From an uncultured Holophagaceae bacterium (GTDB lineage: Bacteria; Acidobacteriota; Holophagae; Holophagales; Holophagaceae): 54,297 bases of DNA. The notes below the pieces were generated by a model. The model saw only the letters and a list, made by a program, of their open reading frames with translations, had not been told where the DNA came from and did not search any database. Positions within the stretch are counted from its first letter, which is position 1. Each line of letters starts with the position of its first letter. The DNA is taken from assembly GCA_903857495.1 (NCBI GenBank), contig CAIOFF010000069.1, positions 1 through 54,297 on the forward strand, given 5' to 3'. This document shows positions 16,032 through 23,863 of this stretch, one piece after another. Position numbers and translations under genes: made by a program.

Positions 16032-17198
16032 TCACTCCATCCGGTCGAGGATCACCAGGGTGACGTCGTCCACGAAGGGCACGGGGCTGTTGAAGGCCCG
16101 GGTCTGGGCGATCACCACGTCCGCGGACTCCTCGGCTCCGGCGGGCAGCTCCGCGCAGATGCGGCGCAGCCCGGCCTCCTCCAGCATGGAGCGGTCCTCC
16201 CGCTCCACCTCGACCAGACCGTCCGTGTAGAGCACCAGCCGATCGCCGGGCAGGAACTCGGACTCGTGCTCGCTGAAGGGCAGCTGCGGATCCAGGCCCA
16301 GCATGAAGCCCTTGCCCCTCAGCACCTCGGAGCGCTGGAGCCCACCCCGGCTGCCGCCGACGATGCGGAACGGCGCGCAGTGGCCGGCCACCACGTAGCG
16401 CAGCCGGTTGGTGAGCGGATCGAGCCGGCCCAGCCAGGCCGTGGCGAACTGCTCGGCCAGGGTGGAGCGGCAGAGGTCCTCGTTCATGCCCTCGGCCCAG
16501 TCCAGGGGGCCGCCGCCCAGGCGCACCTGGTTCTCGAAGGAGGTCTTCACCATGGCGGAGATCAGGGCCGCGGTGACGCCATGGCCACTCACGTCGGCAA
16601 TCATCATGCCGGTGCAGCCCCCGGGCAGCTGCACCACGGCATAGATGTCGCCGCCGATGCCCGCCGCCGGCAGGTAGCGGTGGGTGTAGCGCGCGCCGGT
16701 CACCTCGCCGGGGAGCTTGGGCAGCAGACCCATCTGGAGGGCTGCGGCCAGCTCCATCTCCTCCTGCACCCGCTGCTGGAAGGAGGTCAGCTCCTTGTTC
16801 TGGCGCTTGATCTCCTTCTGCATCTCGATGAGGCGGAAGGTGGAGTCCACCTTCGCCAGCACCTCCTGCGCGTGGAAGGGCTTGGGGATCATGTCGTCGG
16901 CGCCCAGGGCGAGGCCGCCGATGCGCGAGGCGGTGCCGTCCAGGGCCGAGAGGATGATGAAGTAGATGTCGCGGGTGGCCGGATTCGACTTGACGCGCTT
17001 GCACAGCTCATCACCGGGCAGCTCGGGCATCCGCAGGTCGGAGATGATGAGATCGGGCCGCGAGCGGTCCATCTCGGCCAGGGCCTCCAGGCCGTTGCCT
17101 GCGGTCAGGACCTGATAGCCCGCCCGCTTGAGGTAGAAGCTGAGGATGTCCCGGATGGGGGCTTCATCATCCACCACCAGGACCAGGCCCTTGGCCAT
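16032..17198 (-). CDS. Response regulator with PP2C-type phosphatase output
   Basis: The 388-residue protein joins a receiver domain (residues 1-125; aspartate in LIISDLRMPELPG, lysine in IPKPF), a coiled-coil linker (about 128-165) and an RsbU/SpoIIE-like phosphatase domain (about 175-388; GIGGDIYAV, ADVSGHGVTAALISAMVK, LYTDGLVEVE). Phosphatases of this kind dephosphorylate STAS-domain antagonists and so release anti-sigma or other partner-switching proteins. The adjacent upstream gene encodes such a STAS protein 13 nt away, which makes a direct partnership likely. No anti-sigma kinase is nearby. Confidence 0.9.
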   Translation of the reverse strand: MAKGLVLVVDDEAPIRDILSFYLKRAGYQVLTAGNGLEALAEMDRSRPDLIISDLRMPELPGDELCKRVKSNPATRDIYFIILSALDGTASRIGGLALGADDMIPKPFHAQEVLAKVDSTFRLIEMQKEIKRQNKELTSFQQRVQEEMELAAALQMGLLPKLPGEVTGARYTHRYLPAAGIGGDIYAVVQLPGGCTGMMIADVSGHGVTAALISAMVKTSFENQVRLGGGPLDWAEGMNEDLCRSTLAEQFATAWLGRLDPLTNRLRYVVAGHCAPFRIVGGSRGGLQRSEVLRGKGFMLGLDPQLPFSEHESEFLPGDRLVLYTDGLVEVEREDRSMLEEAGLRRICAELPAGAEESADVVIAQTRAFNSPVPFVDDVTLVILDRME

Positions 17199-17211
17199 GG
17201 TGAGGCGCGTC

Positions 17212-17550
17212 TCAGGAGCCGCGGAGGGCGTCCTGCTCCGTGGCGAAGATGGAGAAATAGTTGGTCAGGTTGGTCTGGTCGAAGGTCTTCTTCACCGTCG
17301 CGGGCAGGCAGCACAGGTGCAGCTTGCCACCGGACTTGTCCACGCTGTTGCGCGCGGCCACCAGCAGACCGAGGCCCGAGGAGTCGATGAAGCTGACGCC
17401 CTCCAGGTTGATCGCCAGGAGCTTGGGCTGCACCGTGGCCACGGTCTCGCGGATCACGTCCCTAAGCTGCGCGGTCACCTCGAAATTGACCTTGCCCTGG
17501 ATGGACACGACCGACGCGTTGCCTTCTTGGCGCGTCTGGATGTTCAACAT
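17212..17550 (-). CDS. STAS-domain anti-sigma factor antagonist
   Basis: A 112-residue single-domain STAS protein of the SpoIIAA/RsbV type. The phosphorylatable serine is in the motif FIDSSGLGLLVAARN (about residue 57). Phosphorylation by an anti-sigma kinase would inactivate it and the neighbouring PP2C phosphatase would restore it. ATG 17550 follows GGAGG and overlaps the stop of the upstream gene (TGTTGA), indicating translational coupling of the three genes 18713-16032. Confidence 0.92.
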   Translation of the reverse strand: MLNIQTRQEGNASVVSIQGKVNFEVTAQLRDVIRETVATVQPKLLAINLEGVSFIDSSGLGLLVAARNSVDKSGGKLHLCCLPATVKKTFDQTNLTNYFSIFATEQDALRGS

Positions 17551-18713
17551 GGATCCTCCTGAAGAATTCCCCTGAGCACTCTTCGCCGCGCGGCATCCCG
17601 CTGGCGCTGTTTGTATTCCGAATGTGATGCCGGACCCGAAAGTGAGCTCTGAAACCCTGATTGTTCCATTACTTGGACTTCATGTGCGAAGAAGAAAGTA
17701 AATTCCTCCTGATCCCGGAGCAAGTCCGGAATGCCGGCAAGGTCGGATAATTCCGTGTCCCCCATGGTCTGGAGCCGGTCCTGCAGGATCTCCAGAGCCC
17801 GGGTGGCAGGACTTGGCAGGCGCACCAGGGTGCGGGCTGTGAACTGGATTGCAGCGTAATCCTTGCTGGAGAAGGGGTTCTTCTCCTTGCCCTGGGCCTT
17901 CATGGACAGGGAATGGCTCAGGGCGCGCCGCTCGGCGGGGTCCATGTCCTGGAGGCAGAAGGCTGGCGGCAGCTCCTCCATCCACGCCTGGAGGGCCTCC
18001 ATGTCGATCATGAGGTTCCGGCTCCGGCTGGGCTTGATGTGGGTAGGCATGAGCACGTGGTGGTCCAGCAGGAACCGGATGACCATGAGCACGCCCAGGT
18101 GGTCCTCGGCCACCAGCCGGATGCCGATCTGGTCATAGATGGTCTCCGCCACGTTCTCGGGCTTGTGGAGCATCTTGAGCAGCATGGAAACGCGGTCCTT
18201 GTTCTCCTTGCGCTCCACGGCCACCAAGGGCACCTCGTAGGCTCCCCGCAGGCACCAGCGATCCTCCTCGCAGACCAGGAACTGGTCGTAGCGACTGAAG
18301 ACCTGGTGCTGGATCTCCGGCAGGTAGCGCAGGTTCACGTTGTGGTCCACGTGGAAGAGCGTGTGCATGAGCCGGAGGATGGCGCAGGACCAGCGCGCCC
18401 GCAGGTCCTGGGGACGCTCCGAGGCCCAGACCAAAAGGTCCAGGGGATCCTGGAGATCCATCACTTCCAGGGGCACGTGGAGCTCGGTCCCGTCCAGGAT
18501 CACGCCCTCCAGGAAGTCCACAGCATCCTCGTAGACCCGCAGCACGGCAGCCCGCTGGACCGGCACCGCCATGTCATAGCCGTAGTTCAGCGCGAAGGAC
18601 CAGGCCTCATCCGGCGACTGGATGCGGAGCCCGTCCAGATCGATGGGCGAGCCTCCCCCGAGGATCAGCTGAGTGACCTCCAGGGGCATGGGGAACAACG
18701 CGAGGTTTTTCAT
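17544..18713 (-). CDS. Unrecognised protein, possible RelA/SpoT-like core
   Basis: The product (389 residues from ATG 18713; 402 from ATG 18752) is soluble, acidic and without signal peptide. I do not recognise it with certainty; it may belong to the TIGR04552-type proteins. A central stretch (ERKENKDRVSMLLKML, then ETIYDQIGIRLV) resembles the RelA/SpoT synthetase pattern of a basic R-x-K-x-x-S-x-x-x-K helix followed by D-x-x-G-x-R-h-V, so a nucleotidyltransferase fold is conceivable. The 18752 start sits directly on the T-run of the atp terminator with no ribosome site, so I chose 18713. It overlaps and probably feeds the STAS/PP2C pair, hinting at a stress-signalling role. Confidence 0.6.
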   Translation of the reverse strand: MKNLALFPMPLEVTQLILGGGSPIDLDGLRIQSPDEAWSFALNYGYDMAVPVQRAAVLRVYEDAVDFLEGVILDGTELHVPLEVMDLQDPLDLLVWASERPQDLRARWSCAILRLMHTLFHVDHNVNLRYLPEIQHQVFSRYDQFLVCEEDRWCLRGAYEVPLVAVERKENKDRVSMLLKMLHKPENVAETIYDQIGIRLVAEDHLGVLMVIRFLLDHHVLMPTHIKPSRSRNLMIDMEALQAWMEELPPAFCLQDMDPAERRALSHSLSMKAQGKEKNPFSSKDYAAIQFTARTLVRLPSPATRALEILQDRLQTMGDTELSDLAGIPDLLRDQEEFTFFFAHEVQVMEQSGFQSSLSGPASHSEYKQRQRDAARRRVLRGILQEDPC

Positions 18714-18752
18714 GACTTCCAGATTCTCTATCGGGCCGATAACGGAAAGCAT

Positions 18753-18786
18753 AAAAAAACGGGGCGCCCGGTCAAAGGGCGCCCCG
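18753..18786 (-). terminator. Rho-independent terminator after atpE
   Basis: On the minus strand a perfect 10-bp GC stem (CGGGGCGCCC, 18777-18786 with 18760-18769) and a 7-nt loop are followed by seven T residues (18753-18759). It lies 16 nt beyond the atpE stop and should end the nuo-atp transcription unit. Confidence 0.93.
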
Positions 18787-18802
18787 CAGGAACCGGATCT
18801 GC

Positions 18803-19099
18803 CTACTTGATGGCGAAGGCGGCGACGAGCACGTAGATCACGAGGGCCTCGATGAGGGCCAGGCCGATGATCATGGTGGTGCGGATGTTACCGGCAGCCT
18901 GGGGGTTGCGGGCGACGCCTTCGCAGGCGGCCATCACAGCCTTGCCCTGACCCAGACCGCAGCCGGCGGCGGCGATGGCGAGGGAGAGGTGAGCGACGTA
19001 CTGGCCTTCGAAGAGGCTCTTCTGCACGACGGGGGCGCCCTGGGCGAACGCAACGGCAGCCAGGGTGAAGAGGAAGGCGGTGGTGAGGAACTTCTTCAT
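18803..19099 (-). CDS. atpE: F-type ATP synthase subunit c
   Basis: The 98-residue subunit forms the proton-carrying c-ring. It starts with a signal-peptide-like segment (KKFLTTAFLFTLAAVAFAQ) before the usual two helices: helix 1 with the glycine-rich AIAAAGCGLGQGKA and helix 2 with the ion-binding glutamate in ALIEALVIYVL (about residue 85). Alanine-leucine after the glutamate, rather than serine-threonine, argues for H+ rather than Na+. ATG 19099 has AGGAG seven bases upstream; an in-frame start at 19198 is unlikely. The signal peptide would be removed to leave a normal-length subunit. Confidence 0.93.
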   Translation of the reverse strand: MKKFLTTAFLFTLAAVAFAQGAPVVQKSLFEGQYVAHLSLAIAAAGCGLGQGKAVMAACEGVARNPQAAGNIRTTMIIGLALIEALVIYVLVAAFAIK

Positions 19100-19194
19100 G
19101 GTGGTGCTCCTGTGAGGTTGTCCCAGGGGTTCGGAATCCCCAGAACGGTTAGAAAGTTTTTTCGAGCGGAAATCGCTGCGCGATTTCCGAAGGC

Positions 19195-19926
19195 TCAATG
19201 CTCGTGGGAAACCGCGCCGCTCAGGTAGATCGTGGTCAGCATCGTGAACACGAAGGTCTGGATCAGGCCGAAGAACAGGCCGAGGAACATCATGGGCACC
19301 GGCAGCAGGATCGGCATCAGGCCGAAGAAGATGCCCGCCACCACGTGCTCACCAGCGATGTTGCCGAAGAGACGGAGGGAGTGGCTGAGGATGCGGCTGA
19401 GCAGGCCCAGGATCTCCAGGGGGAACAGCAGCGGGGCCAGCCACCAGATGGGCCCCATGAAGTGCGCCCAATACTTGAGGAAGCCCTGCTCCCGCATGCC
19501 ATGGAAGTTGTAGTAGCCAAAGACCACCAGCGCGGAGCCGAGGGTGATGTTCCAGTTGCTGGTGCCAGGGCTCAGGGCCGGGATCAGGCCGAAGAAATTA
19601 TTGAAGAAGACGAACAGCGCCATGGTGCCGATGAATGGCAGGTACCGCTCGCCGTGGTGGGCGATGTTGTCGTTGATCATCTCCTTGAGACCCTCGACGA
19701 CGCCCTCGAAGACCTGCTGCAGGGGGCCGGGGATGCGGGCCAGGTTCTTGCGGACCAGGGCCGTGATGAGCATGGCCGTGAGGGCCGCCAGAGCCGCGTT
19801 CAGCAGGTGGTCATAGCGCTCCAGAACCGACAGGGGCGCCCCATGGGCGAAGCCGAGCCAGGCATGCCGGGAGAGTCCCAGGACCTGGGTGAGCCATTGG
19901 GCGAGCAGCGATGCGTGATGTTCCAT
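19195..19926 (-). CDS. atpB: F-type ATP synthase subunit a
   Basis: The 243-residue subunit forms the proton half-channels next to the c-ring. It has about six membrane helices; the essential arginine is in SHSLRLFGNIAGEH (about residue 180), and the last helices (GLIQTFVFTMLTTIYL) carry the conserved glutamine/threonine pattern. It lies 12 nt after atpI and 95 nt before atpE. The genes for b, delta and the F1 subunits are not in this window, so the F-ATPase genes are split. Confidence 0.95.
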   Translation of the reverse strand: MEHHASLLAQWLTQVLGLSRHAWLGFAHGAPLSVLERYDHLLNAALAALTAMLITALVRKNLARIPGPLQQVFEGVVEGLKEMINDNIAHHGERYLPFIGTMALFVFFNNFFGLIPALSPGTSNWNITLGSALVVFGYYNFHGMREQGFLKYWAHFMGPIWWLAPLLFPLEILGLLSRILSHSLRLFGNIAGEHVVAGIFFGLMPILLPVPMMFLGLFFGLIQTFVFTMLTTIYLSGAVSHEH

Positions 19927-19938
19927 CTCGGTCAGACC

Positions 19939-20340
19939 TCAATCAGGCGGGGTGTCTTCGGGTTTCTCGAAGCCCAGACGCAGGGCCTCGAGGAGAATGC
20001 CGGCCACGAAGAGAAGGACCCCCAGGGCCAGCGGTAAGGCTTCCGCCGGGTATAGGGCTATCATCCCACGCAACACCAGTGCGATCAACGCCAGTTTGCC
20101 CAGGGACAGGAACCCGTAGACCCACCGGAGGCGGACCGAGGGGGTCAGCATCCGGCCGGTCAGTACCCGATGCAGCCCCCAGAAGCCGAAGCTGGTCAGG
20201 CCGCCCACTCCGAAGGCCAGGGCAGCGGTCCAGGAGCGGAACAGCCCCCACAGGAGCAGGCCCAGGAGGCCCACCACCAGCATGGCCTGGGTGATCCGCC
20301 GCAGGTGGTGCTCACCCTCACCCATGGGGATCTTTGCCAT
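19939..20340 (-). CDS. atpI: ATP synthase subunit I-like membrane protein
   Basis: A 133-residue protein with four hydrophobic stretches (about residues 17-33, 37-55, 72-92, 99-118), the size, topology and position of AtpI, which helps assemble the c-ring. Sequence similarity across this family is weak, so the call leans on context between atpZ and atpB. The ATG at 20340 overlaps the end of atpZ by 23 nt; ATG 20325 is an alternative with an 8-nt overlap. Confidence 0.75.
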   Translation of the reverse strand: MAKIPMGEGEHHLRRITQAMLVVGLLGLLLWGLFRSWTAALAFGVGGLTSFGFWGLHRVLTGRMLTPSVRLRWVYGFLSLGKLALIALVLRGMIALYPAEALPLALGVLLFVAGILLEALRLGFEKPEDTPPD

Positions 20341-20614
20341 CTGGTTGATTCGCCTCCAGCTTGCGCAGCTCCTCCGCGTCCCGCCGGGCCATGCGCCGGT
20401 TCAGCTTGTAGAGCTCCCAGAAGGCCGCGCCGATGCCCCAGATGAGGCCCACCCACTGCCCCCGGACGGGGTTGCCAAACCACCCGCCGATCCAGCGGCC
20501 CAGGAAGAAGCCCAGGGCGATGCAGAGTGGAAAGGAGATGCCCAGGGACATCAGGTCCCCCCAGAGCGCCCGCTCCCCGGGATCCGCGTCTTCCTTGCCC
20601 GGCTTCAGGATCAC
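20318..20614 (-). CDS. atpZ: AtpZ/AtpI family protein
   Basis: The 98-residue protein has two membrane segments joined by a short loop (SLGISFPLCIALGFFLGRWI and GQWVGLIWGIGAAFWELYKL), the build of AtpZ/AtpQ proteins that precede atpI in many bacteria and act in assembly or ion supply of the F0 part. The start is GTG 20614 with GGGAG six bases upstream. Only 16 nt separate this start from the large hairpin that follows nuoN, leaving no room for a separate promoter between them. Confidence 0.8.
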   Translation of the reverse strand: MILKPGKEDADPGERALWGDLMSLGISFPLCIALGFFLGRWIGGWFGNPVRGQWVGLIWGIGAAFWELYKLNRRMARRDAEELRKLEANQPDGKDPHG

Positions 20615-20630
20615 CCGTCACTCCCATGAA

Positions 20631-20666
20631 AGACTTAAGGCGCGGGTGGCCCCGCGCCTTAAGTCT
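20631..20666 (-). terminator. Hairpin between nuoN and atpZ
   Basis: A perfect 16-bp stem (20631-20646 with 20651-20666) and a 4-nt loop lie 24 nt after the nuoN stop and 16 nt before the atpZ start. On the minus strand the stem is followed by TTTCATGG, a weak T-tract. It could be a partial terminator or an RNA processing/stability element setting the ratio of nuo to atp expression. Confidence 0.75.
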
Positions 20667-20690
20667 AAGTCAGGAAACGCTGGATACGAC

Positions 20691-22154
20691 CTAGGCTAGG
20701 AAGATCTTGCCAGCCCAGTCCAGCAGCCAGGGGCCGAAGGCCGTGCCGACCAGGACCAGGATGCAGGCCAGGGTCACGATGAACACGGAGGCGGCGCCCA
20801 TGGGGATGGCCTCACCTTCGGGCTCGCGGAAGTACATCTGGCTGACCACGCCCAGGTAGTAGTAGGCGCTCACGGCACTGGTCAGCAGGGCGAGCACGGT
20901 CAGGGTGACGTAGCCCTGCTCGATGGCCAGCTTGAACAGGTAGAACTTCCCGAAGAAGCCCACCAGCGGAGGGATGCCCGCCAGGCTCAGGAGGAACACC
21001 ATCATGGCGAAGGCCAGCACCGGGCGCTTGCGACCGAGGCCCTTGAAGTCCTCGATGCGCTCACCCTCACCCTGGCCCTGCAGGTAGATCACCACGGCGA
21101 AGGCGCCGGTGTTCATGACGATGTAGATGGCCATGTAGAGCCAGACCGCCTGGGCGCCTGCCTGGGGGTCGCCCGACAGCACGCCCAGCAGCATGTAGCC
21201 CACGTGGGCGATGCTGGAGTAGGCGAGCAGGCGCTTCATGCTCTGCTGGTTCACCGCCGCGATGTTGCCGAGGATCATGCTCGCGCCGGCAATGTAGCTC
21301 AGCGGCAACACCCAGTCGCTGGACACCCCGTGGAAGCCCGTACCGAAGACTCGCAGGATGGCAGCCAGGCCGGCGGCCTTGGGAGCCGTGGCCATGAGGG
21401 TGGTGATGGGGGTCGGAGCACCCTCGTAAGCGTCGGGTGACCACATGTGGAAGGGCACCGCGGCCACCTTGAAGCCCATGCCCACCAGCACCATCAGCAC
21501 CCCGGAGAAGACCAGCAGGCTGCTGGACTTGGGTGCGAGGGCCAGGGCCTGGTTCAGGTCCGCCAGGTTGGTGGTCGTGCCGCCGGCCGCCCCGTAGAGC
21601 AGGCTGATGCCGTAGACGAGGATGCCGCTGGAGAAGGCCCCCAGCAGGAAATACTTCATGCCGGCTTCCACGCTGGTGGCGCGGTCCCGCAGGTAGGCCA
21701 CCAGGATGTAGATGCAGATGGCCATGAGCTCGACGCTGAAGTAGATCGAGATCAGGTCGGAGGCGCCGCAGAGGAAGAGCATGCCCGAGAGGGAGAACAG
21801 GATCAGGGCGTAATACTCCACGGTCTGCTGCTTCAGGCTGTCCAGCAGCCTTACGCTCAGGGCCACGGCCCCGGCGCAGCCGAGCACGCAGAGCATCTGG
21901 AAGCCCCGGGTGAGACCGTCCATGCGGAACATGCGGGAGAAGCCCTCACCTTCCGTGGTCCGGGTCACCAGCACGGCGGTGATGGCGAGCACCAGCAGCG
22001 TGATGGGCGCCCACTTGTGCTTCTCGGCCCGACTGAACATCAGGTCCCCGGGCCAGAGCATGAGCGTGGCCACGGTCATCAGGAAGAGTTGGGGCAGGAT
22101 CAGATGCGTGTCCCGAAGGAGCGCATCCAGAAGCCCCTGAGAGAAGCCGGTCAT
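20691..22154 (-). CDS. nuoN: NADH-quinone oxidoreductase-type complex I subunit N
   Basis: NuoN is one of the three antiporter-like proton-pumping subunits. The 487-residue protein has about 14 membrane helices, the lysine-bearing helix in VAAVPFHMWSPDAYEGAP and the conserved YSSIAHVGYMLLG segment. Length is normal. Its ATG overlaps the nuoM stop (ATGA). It is the last gene of the nuo cluster; a large hairpin follows. Confidence 0.95.
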   Translation of the reverse strand: MTGFSQGLLDALLRDTHLILPQLFLMTVATLMLWPGDLMFSRAEKHKWAPITLLVLAITAVLVTRTTEGEGFSRMFRMDGLTRGFQMLCVLGCAGAVALSVRLLDSLKQQTVEYYALILFSLSGMLFLCGASDLISIYFSVELMAICIYILVAYLRDRATSVEAGMKYFLLGAFSSGILVYGISLLYGAAGGTTTNLADLNQALALAPKSSSLLVFSGVLMVLVGMGFKVAAVPFHMWSPDAYEGAPTPITTLMATAPKAAGLAAILRVFGTGFHGVSSDWVLPLSYIAGASMILGNIAAVNQQSMKRLLAYSSIAHVGYMLLGVLSGDPQAGAQAVWLYMAIYIVMNTGAFAVVIYLQGQGEGERIEDFKGLGRKRPVLAFAMMVFLLSLAGIPPLVGFFGKFYLFKLAIEQGYVTLTVLALLTSAVSAYYYLGVVSQMYFREPEGEAIPMGAASVFIVTLACILVLVGTAFGPWLLDWAGKIFLA

Positions 22155-23842
22155 TGGTGCCCCCCTCCCTGGGCTGGTGCGCCATGGGCGGGCTCAGCGT
22201 GGGGCGCGGCATGGCCTGCAGGAGCAGCCTCATGGCCAGCGGGAGCGGCATCGTGGTGGGCGGCCGGGGCGGCCATGCCCTGCATGCCGAGCTTGGCGGC
22301 GATGGCCTGCTTGACAGCCAGATCCTGGGCGGCGTGGAAGCCGGGGGTGACCTGCTCGACCAGCTTGCGCACCGGGGCATCCATGACAGCCATGATCGGT
22401 CCGGGATAGAGGCCGATCCAGAAGGCGGCGACAACCAGCGGGGCGAAGTAGAGGATCTCGCGCAGGTTGAGGTCTTCCATCTTCTCGTTCACCTCGGTGA
22501 TGGGGCCGAACATGACGCGCTGGAACATCCAGAGCATGTAGGCGGCGCCGAGGATGATGCCGAGGGTGGCGACCACCGCGGCCCAGGGGAAGGCCTGGAA
22601 GGAGCCCATGAGGATGACGCCCTCACCGATGAAGCCATTGAGCAGCGGGAGGCCGATGCTGCTCATGGTCATGATCATGAAGATGGTGGCGAAGATCGGC
22701 ATACTCTTCGAGAGTCCGCCAAAGTCCGCGATCATGCGGGTGTGCCGGCGCTCGTAGACGATGCCCACCGCGAGGAAGAGCCCGCTGGTGCTGATGCCGT
22801 GGTTGATCATCTGGAACAGGCCGCCCTTGATGCCGTAGGGATTCAGGGCGAACAGGCCGAGCATGCAGAGGCCGAGGTGGCTCACGGAGGAGTAGGCCAC
22901 CAGCTTCTTCATGTCCTTCTGGATCATGGCCACCAGGGCGCCATAGATGATGCCGATCAGGGACAGGCCGATGAACCAGGGCAGCAGCTCCTTGGTGGCG
23001 GTGGGCATGATGGGCAGCAGGAAGCGCACGAAGCCGTAGGTCCCCATCTTCAGGAGGATGGCGGCGAGGATGACGGAACCGGCCGTGGGCGCCTGCACGT
23101 GGGCATCCGGCAGCCAGGTATGGAAGGGGAACATCGGCACCTTGATGGCGAAGCCGACAAAGAAGGCCAGGGCCATGAGGGTCTGATAGCTCTTGCTCTG
23201 CTGGGCGATGACTGGAGCCATGGCCTGGAAGCTGGCCAGGGAGAAGTCGTAGACGCCCGTGGTCTGGTGCTGGAGGAAGTAGATGGCGAGCAGCGCGACC
23301 AGCATCAGGACGGAACCGGCCAGGGTGTAGAGGAAGAGCTTGATGGCCGCGTAGAGCTTCTGGGGGCCGCCCCAGATGGCGATGAGGAAATACATCGGAA
23401 CGAGCATCACTTCCCAGAACAGGTAGAAGAGGAACATGTCCTGGGTGATGAAGACGCCGAGCATGGCGGTCTGCAGCACCAGCATCCAGATGTAGTACTC
23501 CTTGTGGCGCTCGAGGATGGCGCTGAAGGAACAGGCGATCGCGATGGGCCCGATGAAGGTCGTCAGCAGCCAGAGCAGGAGGCTGATGCCGTCCATGCCC
23601 ACGCTGAACTTGACGCCCAGGGCGGGGATCCAGTTCCAGGCGCCGGCCCACTGGACCGCGTCGCTGGCCCGGTCATAGCCGAACCAGAAGGGCAGGCTCA
23701 GCAGCAGGCTGGCGATCATGATCAGGAGCGAGCCGATCTCGAAGACCCGGCGCTGGTCCTTGGGCACGAGGAGCAGGACCAACGCGCCCAGGACGGGCAG
23801 GAAGGTCGCCACCAGCATCAGTGTCGTGTTTGCGGTGAACAT
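22151..23842 (-). CDS. nuoM: Complex I subunit M
   Basis: A 563-residue antiporter-like membrane subunit with the key stretches FPFHTWLPDAHVQAPTAGSV and YSSVSHLGLCMLGLFAL. ATG 23842 has GGAG five bases upstream; the frame opens five codons earlier without support. The last 40 or so residues are a tail of alanine, proline, glycine and seven histidines, absent from typical NuoM and likely disordered. It lies 21 nt after nuoL. Confidence 0.95.
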   Translation of the reverse strand: MFTANTTLMLVATFLPVLGALVLLLVPKDQRRVFEIGSLLIMIASLLLSLPFWFGYDRASDAVQWAGAWNWIPALGVKFSVGMDGISLLLWLLTTFIGPIAIACSFSAILERHKEYYIWMLVLQTAMLGVFITQDMFLFYLFWEVMLVPMYFLIAIWGGPQKLYAAIKLFLYTLAGSVLMLVALLAIYFLQHQTTGVYDFSLASFQAMAPVIAQQSKSYQTLMALAFFVGFAIKVPMFPFHTWLPDAHVQAPTAGSVILAAILLKMGTYGFVRFLLPIMPTATKELLPWFIGLSLIGIIYGALVAMIQKDMKKLVAYSSVSHLGLCMLGLFALNPYGIKGGLFQMINHGISTSGLFLAVGIVYERRHTRMIADFGGLSKSMPIFATIFMIMTMSSIGLPLLNGFIGEGVILMGSFQAFPWAAVVATLGIILGAAYMLWMFQRVMFGPITEVNEKMEDLNLREILYFAPLVVAAFWIGLYPGPIMAVMDAPVRKLVEQVTPGFHAAQDLAVKQAIAAKLGMQGMAAPAAHHDAAPAGHEAAPAGHAAPHAEPAHGAPAQGGGHQ

Positions 23843-23863
23843 GGGGACTCCAACCAATGAGGA

